64,000 nucleotides of DNA from Ottelia alismoides (taxonomy: Eukaryota > Streptophyta > Magnoliopsida > Alismatales > Hydrocharitaceae). The position numbers and the translations under genes were made by a program. The DNA lies in NCBI GenBank assembly GCA_037367405.1, contig JAZKJV010005553.1:186001-250000 (forward strand). The letters run 5' to 3'. The notes below the pieces were generated by a model. It was not told the origin of the DNA. It made no database searches and saw nothing but the letters and a program-made list of their open reading frames with translations. Positions 11,612-23,559 of the stretch are shown piece after piece (position 1 is the first letter of the stretch; each line of letters opens with the position of its first letter).

Positions 11612-11620
11612 CTCCCCCTC
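11612..11620 (-). other. Copia-1 polypurine tract
   Basis: GAGGGGGAG on the minus strand, directly next to the 3' LTR; it is the usual plus-strand priming site. Confidence 0.85.
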
Positions 11621-13169
11621 AAGATGGAGCATAGATATCAATCATGCTCAACTTGGAAGAACATATCTGAAAAGGTCCTCTGAGCAACGGCTTGGTAAAA
11701 ATGTCGACAGTCTGCTCCTCTAAACTAACATGTGAAGTAGAAATCAAGCCCTTCTGGATCATATCTCCAGTGTAGTGGCAGTCTACTTCAATATGTTTTG
11801 TTCTTTCGTGAAATGCTGGATTATTGGCAATAAACAAAGCTGCTTGATTGTCACACTGTAGCTGCATGGGTAGAGGTACATCTATATGCAGGTCTTCTAG
11901 TACGGCTCGAACCCACATCATCTCCGTGCTTGCTTGCGCCATGGCCCTATATTCAAATTCAGCACTGGATCTCGCCACAACAGTTTGTTTCTTGCTTTTC
12001 CAAGAAACCAGAGAGCTACCCACAAAAACTGCAAAGGCTGAAGTAGACTTACGATCCTTAGGACACTCTGCATAGTCTGCGTCTGCACAAGCTGAACTAG
12101 ATAAATCTGTGTTCTTTCTAAACAACAACCCTGAGCCTGGAGAAGACTTTAGATACCTCAGTATCATGTATATAGCATCCATATGTACCTGTCTTGGCTG
12201 CTCCATAAATTGACTCACTCGACTTACTGCAAAAGCAATATCGGGTCGAGTTATAATGATGTAAAGAAGCTTACCCACCATCTCTCTATATCTTCTCCTG
12301 TCCACCTCTTCAGTATCATTGTCATATAATTTCATACTTGGATCCATAGGAGTGCTCGATGGTCTACATCCAACCATGCCCGTTTCAACCAACAAATCTG
12401 TAATATATTTCCTTTGGATCATCACCAGACCCTGTGCTTTCCTGGCAAACTCCAACCCCAGAAAATATCTTAGGGTACCAAGATCCTTCGTGACAAACTG
12501 ACGGCCCAAAAATGCTTTTGCCATCTCTACTCCCTGAACATCATCTCCTGTAACCAGAATATCATCAACATATACCATGATGACAACCGTACCTCTAGAA
12601 GTCTTCTGAATGAACATCGAGTGATCCGCATTTGATCTTGTGAATCTATGTTGTTCAATTAAGTGGGAAAGCTTCTGGAACCACGCCCTTGGGCTCTGTT
12701 TATGGCCATATATCGCCTTGTGAAGTCTACACACCATATGATTCTCCCCCTCAACAGCGAACCCCGGTGGCTGCTGCATGTAGACTTCTTTCTGCAAATC
12801 TCCATACAAGAATGCGTTCTTGACATCAAGTTGAAATATAGACCAGTCACGTACCACATCAACAGATAGAAGAATGAGAAGAGTAGAGTGCCGAGCCACT
12901 GGAGAGAATGTATCCAAATAGTCCACACCATAGGTTTGAGTAAAGGCTCTCACAACTAGCCGTGCTTTGTACCTGTCAAGGTTGCCATCTGCATGGTACT
13001 TTACTGTGAGCACCCATTTGCTGCTAACAATAGATGCGCCAGATGGAGCTGTAACTAAGCTCCATGTACCACGGGACTGTAAAGCATTCATTTCTTCTTC
13101 CATAGCCAATCGCCAACAGTCAATTTTCATAGCCTCTTGATAAGTATGTGGTATCTCCATAGAAGACAA
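11619..13169 (-). CDS. Copia-1 reverse transcriptase and RNase H (516 codons open)
   Basis: This is the longest open stretch of Copia-1. Near residue 15 lies WRLAMEEEMNAL, the usual entry to the Copia reverse transcriptase. KWVLTVKYHADGNLDRYKAR follows, then QLDVKNAFLYGDL and the polymerase active site VYVDDILV near residue 200. RNase H follows from about residue 360 with 'ADADYA', 'KSTSA' (a change from the usual KSTSG), 'SSAEFEYRA' (usually SSAEAEYRA), and CDNQAALFIANNP, then 'HERTKHIEVDCH'. The stop lies at the polypurine tract, as expected for the end of a polyprotein. The start is the first Met of a longer broken polyprotein, not a true initiation site. The domain itself looks nearly intact. 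Confidence 0.85.
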   Translation of the reverse strand: MSSMEIPHTYQEAMKIDCWRLAMEEEMNALQSRGTWSLVTAPSGASIVSSKWVLTVKYHADGNLDRYKARLVVRAFTQTYGVDYLDTFSPVARHSTLLILLSVDVVRDWSIFQLDVKNAFLYGDLQKEVYMQQPPGFAVEGENHMVCRLHKAIYGHKQSPRAWFQKLSHLIEQHRFTRSNADHSMFIQKTSRGTVVIMVYVDDILVTGDDVQGVEMAKAFLGRQFVTKDLGTLRYFLGLEFARKAQGLVMIQRKYITDLLVETGMVGCRPSSTPMDPSMKLYDNDTEEVDRRRYREMVGKLLYIIITRPDIAFAVSRVSQFMEQPRQVHMDAIYMILRYLKSSPGSGLLFRKNTDLSSSACADADYAECPKDRKSTSAFAVFVGSSLVSWKSKKQTVVARSSAEFEYRAMAQASTEMMWVRAVLEDLHIDVPLPMQLQCDNQAALFIANNPAFHERTKHIEVDCHYTGDMIQKGLISTSHVSLEEQTVDIFTKPLLRGPFQICSSKLSMIDIYAPS

Positions 13170-13502
13170 AGCCGCAACAAATCTCTGGAAGTCACCTGTG
13201 AGACGGTGAAAAGAAACCTAGGAAGCAAAGGGATAAGATGAACAAGTCCTTTTCTGCTTCCGAATAGCAATAGGAACATCAAGATCATCGTCCACTGTAC
13301 TCGATGGTGCACCCTCCTCCTGCAAAGAAGAATCCTGCACAGGCACGTTATCCGACCCATCGTTAGTTTTAGCATCTGAACATACCTGAGGCATGATGGA
13401 TGCTTGACGTGCTGCATGAGCAGGACCAGACCGATGTGTATAGAATTTAGGTAATGGTGGGATAGGTGGTGGTGGTGGTGGTAGTGGTGATGGAGATGAC
13501 GT

Positions 13503-13880
13503 CTACATGACGACCGGGACAAGAATGGACACAGGTGAACTCAGACTAGGAGGAGGAGGAACATAGACATCATCATTAGATGTGGAAGAAGCCAACCTGT
13601 CACCTACAGGGGAAAAGTACATAACAAACTCAAAAAATGTAACATCAACACTGACAACATATTTCCTGTTTATAGGGTCATAACAACGGTAACCCTTCTG
13701 AGTCCGAGAGGAACCTACAAAGACACACTTGACAGCTCTATGTGAGAGTTTGTCAAGTCCAGGAGACAAGTGGTGAACAAAAGCAACAGGACCGAAGACA
13801 CGAGGGGTAAGAGAAAATAATTCCTTATATGGAAAAATAACAGAAAGAGGAATTTTCTCATCAAGAATAGAGAATGGCAT
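13503..13880 (-). pseudogene. Copia-1 integrase C-terminal segment
   Basis: Frame-shifted relative to its neighbours. It carries PRVFGPVAFVHHLSPGLDKL and 'KCVFVGSSRTQKGYRCYDP', the Copia segment that follows integrase ('RVFGC..FVH......KL..R..KCVF.GY...QKGY.CY.P'). Another short frame (13127-13522) covers the variable linker to reverse transcriptase. Confidence 0.7.
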
Positions 13881-14138
13881 ACGATTGACAAGGTAGCATG
13901 CCGTAAGGACAGCATCCCCCCCAAAAGTGATAAGCGCACAACTCTGAATAAGCAGGGTTCAAGTGATATCAAGAAGATGACGATGTTTTCTCTCTGCCAC
14001 TTCATTCCGTTGAGATGTGTAAGCACATATGGTTTGATGAATAATACATTTGAACGAAAAGAAATAGGAGAGAGAGCGAGTGCAGAATTTCAATGCATTA
14101 TTCGTACGAACATATTTGACAGAAGAAGAAAAAACATT

Positions 14139-15359
14139 TTACACTTCAATGATAAGATTTCTAATAACATCCCTTGCTTCAGATTTATTCTTTAAAAGAA
14201 ATACCCACGATACACGAGAAAAGTCATCAACTACAATCATATAGAACCTGTATCCCTGATGTTCAGGAACACGACTCGGACCCCAAATATCAACATGAAA
14301 CAATTCAAATGGGTAGCTACTGCTCCGACACTGACAACTAGGGAAGCTAGAATGATGATGCTTTCCCAACTGACATGCTTCACATCGAAACGACGAACTC
14401 GGAGAGATCTGAGGCAAGAGATGTCGCATCTTTTGAAGCACGAGGTGACCAAAGCGTAGATGCCAGGTGTACAGAGAGACTGATCCGGCTGAGTGGGAAG
14501 AGACGCCAACATATATATTCCTGACCAGACGATATAGACTATTCTGCTCAGAGCCACAATCAATCACCCTGCCTGCTAGTATGTCCTGAAAAATGAGAGA
14601 CGATGGGTCAAATATAGCGTGACATTGCAAATCCTTCGTAATCTGACTAATAGATAATAGATTCATGGAATACTCAGGAGCATGTAGAACATTCTGTAAA
14701 TGCATAGACGGTGACAAGGTGATCTCCCCCTGTCCAACGATGGGGGAATGAGTCCCATCAGCTATGAGCACTGAGCGTCCAGGTGGAATGTCTCTGTATG
14801 ACTCAAGTCTATCTCTGTCACAGTAGAGGTGATGGGTTGCGCCAGAATCCATAATCCAATCTGAGAGATCATGACAGGATGTAAAAGCAGTAGCACTACC
14901 TGAGGTACTGGCAGCGGCAGAAGTACTGGCAGATGCTGAAGCGGCAATGTTTGAAGATCCACCTGGAGAATCTGTAGATGGTTTATGCATAATATCATGC
15001 AGTCGTGCCACAAGCTCTTCAAACCAGTGATCTAAAGTGGATGCCAACAGAGATGTAACATGCTCAACTAAACACGCCGATACTGGAAACCTATGCTTAG
15101 AATAGCATGTATCCTCGAAGTGACGTGCGATGATAGAAAGTGCACGGTTGGCGAAAACGACCTCCTCAGCCACGAGGTCTACGTCCACGAAAGGAAGACT
15201 GACCACCTTTCCCTCGCGATACATCCATCGCCGAAGGTGGTGGAGTAGATGTGCTGGAAGAAACAGAGATGCAGCTGAGCCTCCGGTAAACTTCCTCCAT
15301 AGGAGGAATGGTAGCATCGGCAAGTATATGGGAGCGGGCTGCCTCATACTCAGGATCAA
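14139..15359 (-). pseudogene. Copia-1 gag end, protease and integrase (406 codons open)
   Basis: The first part is shifted gag sequence. DWIMDSGATHHLYCDRDRL near residue 167 is the protease active site (DSGATHH). WHLRFGHL followed by CEACQLGKHH forms the integrase HHCC zinc-binding region near residue 300. 'FHVDIWGPS' near residue 352 carries the first catalytic Asp of the integrase DDE triad. The frame then ends early at 14139, before the second Asp and the Glu, so the integrase is split by a frameshift. Confidence 0.8.
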
Positions 15360-15873
15360 GTGCTGCTAGTAGTACTCCCACCATGGTAGCATTCCGAAAG
15401 GTCTTCTGCTGCTCAGGATTAGCCGTGAGGGGTATAGTGCTATATAGTTTCTCAAACATCCCCCGCAGGGACGTATACAAAGAGTAAAGCGGCCGCCCAT
15501 TCTGCTTCATCATGAAAATGTCATGTTGGAGCTGTAACATCTTGGTCTCGTTTCACACCTGTGAATATGTGGCAGCCAATGTATCCCACATCGCCTTAGC
15601 GGTGGGCTGATGGAGGACATCATTGGCAATCTCCATCAACATTGTTCCCGATAACCAAACCTTGGCATATGAATCATCAACCTCCCAGGAGGCATAGATC
15701 CCAGTCTTCTCTGCCGGCTCTTCCTCGGTAAGTATATGCTTCTTACCGTTCGACTTCATGAGACTCATGAACTGCATCGCCCAGAGCTCATAGTTCGTCC
15801 CATCCATCTTGACTATTGGCGCTGGACCTTTGAATGTGCCTATGGAGGGCATATCGACTTTATTTTCTGACAT
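15166..15873 (-). pseudogene. Copia-1 gag with an in-frame stop
   Basis: Starts with MSENKVDMPSIGTFKGPAP at 15873, then the plant Copia gag core 'IVKMDGTNYELWAMQF' and 'PTAKAMWDTLAATYSQV'. A TGA at about 15550-15552 interrupts it. The same frame continues with MLQLQHDIFMMKQNGRPLY, matching Copia-2, where no stop is present at this place. The zinc knuckle further on has lost its second Cys and the frame. Confidence 0.8.
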
Positions 15874-16255
15874 GTTGCCGGAGACAAAGAACTAGGGCTT
15901 GTAGACGAGAAACCAATGTCTACATAAACATGATAGGATTTAAGTGCATATGTTGATTTTACGCACTCAAATCCATGGAGAGATAGCGGTCGACGGAAGA
16001 AGGAGCGTCGGCATTGAAGGGAAGGGAACTCGACAGTGGAGGTCCCCTACGTTGGAAGCCGGTGGCGTCGGAGGCCAGCAGCAAGGAGGGTGCCGGCGGG
16101 AAGGAGGGGGTGCCGGTGGGGAGGAGTCGGTGGCGTTGGGGGGTTGACGACGGTGCTGGAGAGACTCGACGGCGGTGAAGGGAGCCGGCGGCAACGCCGA
16201 GGGTTGTAGAGAGAGAGGGGCGGCGGCGGGATAGGGCTTTTAGGGCTAGGGTTTT

Positions 16256-16268
16256 GGCTCTGATACCA
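16256..16268 (-). other. Copia-1 primer binding site
   Basis: TGGTATCAGAGCC on the minus strand, abutting the 5' LTR; complementary to the 3' end of initiator methionine tRNA. Confidence 0.9.
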
Positions 16269-16411
16269 TGTTGGTGGAAATGAGCAAACTGTTTATTCCA
16301 TAGAACCCTAGGCTCTCTTATATAGAGAGGACCCATGGGTAAATTACATAAGAGGCTATAGAGAAAATAAAAATGAAGAAAAAGGTACACCGGCTACAAA
16401 TATTCTCTACA
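16269..16411 (-). repeat. Copia-1 5' LTR
   Basis: 143 bp; see the Copia-1 entry. Followed by the right target duplication TATTT at 16412-16416. Confidence 0.92.
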
Positions 16412-17429
16412 TATTTCCAACAGTCTTCGCTTGAAGATTCGTGCTTGGACCTGGATTGGACACTCGACCGATTGGGCCTCGATTTTTTTAGTGATTGACG
16501 TAGTCCTGGGATTGCACTGCAGCTATTAGAGCCAATAGGTTTATTTTTGTGCTTGTAGGACTAGGTCCCCACTCTCACACTAATTAGACGTACTAGATCG
16601 GATCTCATTTAACAAAATTAAAATGTTCTTTCACCCGCTAATAGAAATTCCCATTCTAGGTGCGGTTTCCCAGACTTTTTCGATTCTCCCTCGATTTTCA
16701 CTCATCTAGGATCTAAAGGAAATGGAATCTCTATGTAGACATACTTCATTCTCCACTCAAATTCAAGTGATAATCGAGTTAAAACTAGGGGAATGCTAAA
16801 TATTATTAATTAATTAAATCCAGATAAAAATTAAACATCATTGATTTTGGCAGAACAACTCCATCCTTGTGCACACGTACATACCACCCGACTTTGAGTG
16901 GGTGAGGACATAACTATAAGGTTAGAGCCCAAAACCCTGGACCTGCACCCTAAGTCTCCAGATCCGACTCTTGCGGATTTGGGAGCTGCAATCGCTCGCC
17001 TCCGACCATAGTCGATGTTTTGGGCGTGTTTGTCTACTATCTCCTTTAGGGGTGTGATATAACCCGGCAACCGGATTACTCATTTGATTGAGGGGTAGTA
17101 GAATCCCTTCTGGGCATCAGGGTGACACACTGTGTGTAACGGATTTAAAGATTGTTTTATCACCAATTTAAAACTGAAAAGATAATCGACCAAACCTTCA
17201 CGGTCTTCATCGTGTGGAATTAGTGAATTTTGAGGTTTGGATTGTGTATTGAATTACGTGCGTTCCAAGCTCATTGCACTTGCATCTCTACAATCAAGGT
17301 TCATAAATCATTCACTTTTATTTTTTTCAGAAATTTCGGAATATTGGTATTATTACTCTGACTCCGTTTGTCGCGCTTACATGACCGAATACCGACCATC
17401 TTCGTCTTTACTCGCATTTTAGGAGAACC

Positions 17430-18231
17430 CTCACTTCTTCGGTTGAATATACAAGATATGAACTGCTTGTAGAACTGAGTGAATATTATATGGACACAAT
17501 GGAACGAGTAAACTCAAGGATGAATATGAGCGTAACCGAATTTGACAAAGAAACACGATTCTCGGTTACGATTGAGAATTTACTGTTCGAACTAGCTCCT
17601 ACTCGGGATGACTCTCTTCCCGAGTATGGCCAATTTTCCTTTGACTAGACATTTACGATTCGGAGTCAAGGAAATATGACTCATGGCCAAGACACTACCA
17701 ATGAGAATGACTATTACTTGGCTCAGGATTGCATGCTGGAGTCACGACATGACGAGTACGGTTATTCATCTTCGAGTCATGAGACGATAGCAGATGACAT
17801 AGCTCAAATTAATCGAAGAGCTGATGCATTAACTGAACAACTTGATGATATCATCCAAATGGATAAAAATATGATGAACAACGGAGAAGCGGGGATACCA
17901 CAAAACGAACCTGAGACAAATCATGTGCAAAATTTTCAAGCACAAACTTTACAGGTACCAAATACCACTGATCAATCCACTGACTATTCCACTGAGTTTA
18001 ATAAACATATCAAAAAAATTAAAAATAAGAAAATTCAAAAAAAAAACAACATTGAAATGGAATCATTTTGCAAAAGTCTGATCTTAGAGCTTTCATTGAT
18101 CAAGGCCATAGAGTATATGCCCAATCTTCAGAGATTTGTGAAGAGTCGATTATCACCCAAGAAGACGGGCAAAAAAAGATCTAGAACTGAATTTCATTTA
18201 ATCACTATGGCAAGTTCAATGGTGATGACAA
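17430..18231 (+). pseudogene. Gypsy gag / gag-pol linker remnant
   Basis: One frame is open over most of this stretch, with a single in-frame TAG near 17645. A 221-codon stretch starts at the ATG at 17676. It is rich in Asp, Asn, Gln and Lys. Near 18080-18150 the segment SLIKAIEYMPNLQRFVKSRL matches the conserved 'L..AL..MP.Y.KF.K..L' block that precedes the protease in Athila/Tat polyproteins. The frame stays open up to the hAT insertion at 18232 and resumes in frame directly after the duplicated target at 19155, which supports a single ancestral coding region. The product would have been a structural/linker part of a polyprotein. Confidence 0.6.
18224..18231. repeat. 8-bp target duplication of the hAT element, left
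   Basis: GATGACAA, repeated exactly at 19147-19154 on the other side of the element. Confidence 0.85.
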
Positions 18232-19146
18232 CAAGGTTCAGAAAGTCAGTATGCGGTATTCGTTCGGTCAGGCGGTCTGGAGCGAGTAACCAGGTAGGTG
18301 GAAGTATATGCGGATTATGTGGTTTCTATTATTTTAATTAAACTTAATTAAAAATATAGTAATGATTTCAAACATTAGATTTTATGTTTAAAAAATATAA
18401 CATGAAATAAATATGAAGTGAAGACTTTTTTGTACAATGTGATATCAACCAAAGCATTTTCAAAGGTCATTCATTTCCAAAAGACAAATATGTTAAGTTA
18501 ACGGTAGAGAGAGTAAAAAATATTGTAAATTGATTGGAGATAGAAAAAATGGTGGATATCCTTGTCTAAATTGGAATGTAACCTTTTTGGAAGTGTAACA
18601 TTGTTAGTAAACAAAACCATGAACCTTCGTATATTAGTAAATGGTGTATTTGTCTAGTCAAAGTCAAATATTAAAAAATTCAACCATTTAAATTAATTAT
18701 ATGTAATTTATTCTGTGCAGCTAAAAATTCCATGCAAATCTGACATCTATATTCATTTTATCCTCAAAAAGATCTAAGATAAACACATATAATTTATTCT
18801 GTATTCATGCATTTATGAGATAATGTAAAAGTCAGAGTTGTCGTTGGAGAATCTAAAAAAATAGAGTCGTTGTTGTTGAATCTAAAAAATAGAGAGATTT
18901 AGAGCTAAATAGATCAATAAACAAACCTTGGTAGAGGAGAAAAAGATGGTGGAGGAGCAACCCATGTGGAAGTCGAGAAGGTGACAGAGAAGCAAAGAGT
19001 TACCTCTATTAGATATGCGGCCGTATATGCGGATTACTCGGCTGAGTATACCCCATGACCCGTATATTGACCGAGTATAGCATACACGGTGCGGTAGGGG
19101 TCCACTTCCGCATATGTGGCCGCTTAGACCGACCTTCTGAACACTG
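18232..19146. mobile_element. Non-autonomous hAT element (915 bp) inside the Gypsy coding region
   Basis: The ends CAAGGTTCAGAAAGTCAGT and, inverted, CAGTGTTCAGAAGGTCGGT form hAT-type terminal repeats. Both sides carry the identical 8-bp duplication GATGACAA, the size expected for hAT. The subterminal regions contain repeated 'atgcgg' and 'gcggccg' words. The AT-rich interior has no transposase. Removing the element joins the Gypsy frame without a shift. Confidence 0.85.
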
Positions 19147-19154
19147 GATGACAA

Positions 19155-19465
19155 AGAAAAACAAAAGCCGTAGAGTCAAACGGTTGACTAGGGTTGCTTG
19201 TGAAATTGAGAATACCGAGTTTACTTATGCTATGATAGACGACGATTCTGCCTTGAACATCCTCTCAAAGTTCGTGTTTGACCGACTTGAACTAGGACCG
19301 CTCAGAAAGGCCAGAGCGATCGTTCAATTTCCTGACCGATCTGTAAAAAGATCGAGATGAATTGTTACTGTCGTCATGAACTTCCAAAGTGTCAAACACA
19401 GAGTGGACTTCATTATCTTGAACATTAAGCACCAATGAGAGTTGTCTGAGTCTCCCATCTTTCTA
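19155..19465 (+). pseudogene. Gypsy aspartic protease, 5' part
   Basis: Within this stretch AMIDDDSALNILSKFVF is a degenerate form of the plant Gypsy protease active-site block 'AL.D.GSA.N.LP'. The key Gly of the D-T/S/D-G motif is replaced by Asp, so the enzyme would be inactive. QFPDRSVKR follows, matching the 'F.G..R...G.I' flap strand. A TGA stop lies in frame near 19437. The Copia insertion at 19466 cuts the domain just before its last strand, which continues at 23970 with FLGKPL-type residues (family 'LLGRPW'). Confidence 0.65.
19461..19465. repeat. 5-bp target duplication of Copia-2, left
   Basis: TTCTA, repeated at 23970-23974. Joining at one copy restores the Gypsy protease strand. 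Confidence 0.85.
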
Positions 19466-19610
19466 TGTAGAGAGAAAAGAATGAATTGCACTAATAAAAG
19501 GTCCTTGGGTTCTCTTATATACGAGAGGAACCTATTGGGAAAATTACAGGATGAAGACAAAATAAATAGAAAATAAAAAAACAATACTAAAGATAACAAA
19601 TATCTCAACA
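19466..19610 (-). repeat. Copia-2 3' LTR (145 bp)
   Basis: Starts TGTTGAGATATTTG (minus strand) after the purine tract and ends in CTACATAGAAA-type sequence at the TTCTA duplication. Confidence 0.85.
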
Positions 19611-20018
19611 CTCCTCCTCAAGATGGAGCATAGATATCGATCAAACTCAGCTTGGAATAACATCTCTGATAAGGCCCTATGGTTAGGATCTTAATAAGAA
19701 CATCTGCTGTCTGGTCTCCAGAGCTGACATGCGTAGTGGCAATAAGACCCTTCTATATTATGCCACGAGTGTAATGACAATCCACCTCTACGTGCTTCGT
19801 CCTCTCATGAAAGGATGGGTTGTTGGTAATAAAAAGAGCATCATGATTGTCACATTGGAGGTGCATTGGAAGAGGCACCTCTATAGTCAGGTCAGTAAGA
19901 ACAGATCTGGCCCACATCATCTCTGTGCTAGACTACGCCATGACCCTGTATTCTGACTCAGCACTCCATCTAGCAATCACTGTCTGCTTCTTGCTCTTCC
20001 ATGAAACCATGGAATTCC

Positions 20019-20615
20019 TTATGAACACAACAAAGTTTGATGTAGACTTCCTATCCTTTGGACACCCAGCATAATATGCATCTGCACATGCTGTAACTGA
20101 AAGAGACATGCCTCTGCTGAAAAGAAATCCGTACCAGGTGAATTCTTCAGATATCTCGAAATCATATGGACTGCATCCATATGTATCTGTCTGGGTTGCT
20201 CCATAAACTGACTCACTTTGCTCACAACAAATGATATGTCAGGCTTGGTAATAGTCACATATAGTAGCTTGCCAACAAGCTCCATGTACCTTCTTTTGTC
20301 GACCTCCTCAGCGTCATCATCATAGAGCTTCATACTCGGGTCAATAGGAGTAGTGGTAGGTTTGCAATCTGCCATGCCTGTCTCTGAAAGAAGGTCTGTC
20401 ACGTACTTCCTCTGGGTCATCACAAGACCTCGCCGATTCCTGGCAAACTCCAGTTCAAGGAAGTAACATAGATGCCCAAGATCCTTGGTCACAAACCGCT
20501 GGCCTAGGAAGTCCTTGGCATCCTGAATGCCCTGCTCGTCATCCCTTGTAACAATAATGTCATCAACATAAACAAGAATGACAACAATACCTCTTTGGGT
20601 CATCTGCACAAACAA
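20019..20615 (-). pseudogene. Copia-2 reverse transcriptase / RNase H fragment
   Basis: Contains VYVDDIIVTRDDEQG (polymerase active site YVDD), FLGQRFVTKDLGHL, then 'RPDISF'-type thumb sequence (here KPDISFVVSKVSQFMEQP). The frame shifts at about 20090; RNase H pieces continue in other frames down to 19700. Confidence 0.75.
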
Positions 20616-21061
20616 AGAGTGATCGACTGTCGATCACACAAACCCTTGCTGCTCTATCAAGTTCGAGAGCTTTTGGAACCATGCTCTTGGACTCTGCTTA
20701 AGGCCATATATAGCCTTGTGTACCCTACAAACCTTCTGATACTCCCCCTCAGCAACAAACAACCATGTGGCTGCTGCATGTAGACCTCCTCCTGTAGATC
20801 ACCATAGAGGAAGGCATTATTCACTTCAAGTTGGTAAATGGGTCAACCTCGTGTCACAACAACAGAAAGTAGAATATGCAGAGTAGAATGCCCGGCAATT
20901 GGAGAGAAAGTATCTTGTTAGTCCACCCCATATGTTTGGGTGAACCCACATACCACAAGTTTCGCCTTATAGCGGTCCACACTACCATCCACACGGTGTT
21001 TCACAATGAACACCCTTTTGCATCCCACAACGGATGCATCAACTGGAGCTGAAACAAGACT

Positions 21062-22567
21062 TCACACACCACATGACTGTAGCGTAGCCATCTCGTCCTC
21101 CATGGGTAACCTCCACTGATTGTCCTGAATAGCCTCCTGACATGTTCGTAAGATCTCTATGACAGGTAGTGTCAAGGTAAACCTCTTGAAATCCTCTGAC
21201 AGCCTGCTCAAGGAAACCTGAGCTTTTAGTGGATAAGTAGCACACTTTCGTTTCGGCTTGCGTAAAGCAATCGGTACATCAAGATCATCTGCCAAGTTCG
21301 CGACATGTGAGTTCCTCTCTTGAGAGGGCACCTGCTCATGCTGTATGGAATCCTGCTGTACAGACAACTCAGTAGTACCATCAGTAGAAACAATGTGCTC
21401 ATTACATGTTTTAGGTGTGCTGGATGACGAGCAAGACCTGTGAGCATGGGTAACAGAGCGAGGCCTGCGAGTAAAAACACGTGGCAAAAACTAAGTCACA
21501 GTAGAAGGTGGAGCCACAAGAGCAGGTGGTAGTGGTGGTGGTGGTGGTGTGACAGTAGGAGGTGAAGGCATGTAGTTCTCATCGTCACAGTCAGTTGGGG
21601 CCAGTCTGTCACCTATAGGAGAAAAATACATGACAGACTCAAAGAAAGTGACGTCAGCACTAACAAAGTACTTCCGCCTAAGTTGATCAAAGCAGCGGTA
21701 CCCTTTTTGGGTACGAGACTAGCCAACAAAAACACACTTGACAGCTCTGGGAGAGTGCTTGTCACGACCAGGAGAGACATCATGAACAAATGAAACAGAA
21801 CTAAACACACGAGGTGTAAGGGAGAAAAGATCCTTCTCGGGAAATGCAATCGAGAAAGGAATCTTCTCTCTCAACACAGACGAGGACATGCAGTTCACAA
21901 GATAGCATGTCGTGAGACAACATCTCCCCAGTAAGCATGATGAGCACGACTCTGTATCAACAAGGTTCTGGTCACATCAAGTAAATGACGATGTTTGCGC
22001 TCGACACAACACTGTTCTTCTAGGAAGTATAAGCACATGAGGTCTGATAAACAATGCCCTGAGATCTAAGGAACTTAGAAACCTGTAAAGTGCAAAACTA
22101 GAACGACGATATTTGACTTTTGCAGAAAAAAATATTCGTTATCTCATTAATAAAATATTTGATCACAGATCCAACCTCAGACTTATTCTTCAATAAAAAG
22201 ATCCAAGAAAGTTTAGAAAAATCATCGACAATAACTAGATAAAAACGGTGTCCTTGGTGATCAGGAACACGACTGGGACCCCAAATGTCTAAATGTAGGA
22301 GCTCAAACAGCTGAGAACTGCTCCGACTCTGATGGGATGGAAAAAAGGAACGGTGATGCTCTTACCAAGCTGGCATGCCTTACACCGGAAAGAGGACCTC
22401 GCAGAGATCTGAAGGAGAACATGACACAGCTTCTGCAAGGGAAGGTGGCCAAAACGAAGGTGCCACGGATATAGTGAGACTGGTCTAGTAAGTATAATAG
22501 AAACACCAGCATAAGGAGGTTGGACCAGTCTGTAAAGCCCCCGCTGCTCGCGACCACATCCAATCAC
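21062..22567 (-). pseudogene. Copia-2 integrase and linker, several broken frames
   Basis: A frame at 22289-22567 reads WHLRFGHLPLQKL and CKACQLGK (integrase zinc-binding region). The frame at 21062-21487 covers the variable linker and the 'CQEAIQDNQWRLPMEDEM' entry to reverse transcriptase. Stops and shifts separate them, and the catalytic part of integrase is scrambled near 21900-22280. Confidence 0.65.
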
Positions 22568-22633
22568 CCTATCTGTAAGTATGTCATATCTGCACCGGTA
22601 CTACCAGTAAATGCATATACGATACCGAGGGGC

Positions 22634-23559
22634 TCAAAGGGCTCTGGCTGCGGCTGCGGCTGCAATATCCATAATGGTGGTGCCAATAGTAGGAGTCATG
22701 ATCTCTAGAATACGAGAGACAATATCATCCAGGCAAGGATCAATCTGAGAAGCTGTAGTCTCTGAAGGCGCAATCTGTTCAACTACATGACCAGAAACAT
22801 GATATCCATGCTTCTGGTAGCATGTATCCTTTGCATGTCCAGGCGAACGACAGTAAGTGCAAGGGCCACGCTGGCGTCCACTGCCTCTACCACAAGGGGT
22901 GCGTCCTCTGGACTGATCGTCCCTCCTCATCTACGAGAAGCGGCCATCGCTGAAGAGGATGGAGAAGTGACTGTAGAAGACATGATATGGGAGGTATGGT
23001 AGCTCCGGTGAGAAGCTGAATACGCGCAACATCATACTTTGTATCAAGTCCAACCATAGACTCCAACCATCGTGGAGTTCTTATACGTCTTCTGCTGCTA
23101 AGTAGATGTGGTAATAGGCATGTATCTATGAAGCTTCTCAAACATGCTAAGGAGCGAAGAGTAATACACGTGCAGAGGACAACCACTCTGCTTGGCCTTG
23201 TAGATATCAAACTGTAGCTGAAGAATCTTGGTCTCATTCTTCGCTTGAGCATAGGTGGATGCCAAAGTGTCCCACATCGCCTTGGCAGTGGGTTGATTCA
23301 GACTATTATTGGCTATCTCCGCGGTAAAAGTCCCACAAAGACAAACCTGTGTATACGCATCATCTTGCTTCCAAGAAGCATTATCCCCAGTCTTATCCGT
23401 TGGCTCTGGATCTGTCAGGATGTGCTCCTTGTTGTTGCATTGCATGAGGGTGAGAAACTGAATGGACCACAACTCATAGTTGGTCCCATCCATCTTAGCG
23501 ATGGGAGTCAGGCCCTTGAAGGCTTCGGATGAAAAATTATCACCCTTGTTCTCTGACAT
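22634..23559 (-). pseudogene. Copia-2 gag
   Basis: Initiates MSENKGDNFSSEAFKGL at 23559, followed by the gag core 'IAKMDGTNYELWSIQF' and 'PTAKAMWDTLASTYAQAKNE'. After a frameshift, a zinc knuckle CTYCRSPGHAKDTC is intact near 22830-22870, unlike in Copia-1. The 3' part carries an Ala run encoded by a GC-rich repeat at about 22635-22665. Confidence 0.75.

Larger units (their letters stand above)
11469..16411 (-). mobile_element. Copia-1: LTR retrotransposon on the minus strand (4943 bp)
   Basis: It is bounded by two 143-bp LTRs and a perfect TATTT duplication. Read on the minus strand, the order is 5' LTR (16269-16411), primer site (16256-16268), gag, protease, integrase, reverse transcriptase, RNase H, polypurine tract (11612-11620), 3' LTR (11469-11611). 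The LTRs differ at three of 143 positions, all C in one and T in the other on the coding strand, so the insertion is fairly young. The coding region has at least one stop and two or more frameshifts. The very short LTRs are unusual for plant Copia elements and are shared with Copia-2. It inserted into the leader/gag part of the Gypsy element. Confidence 0.93.
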
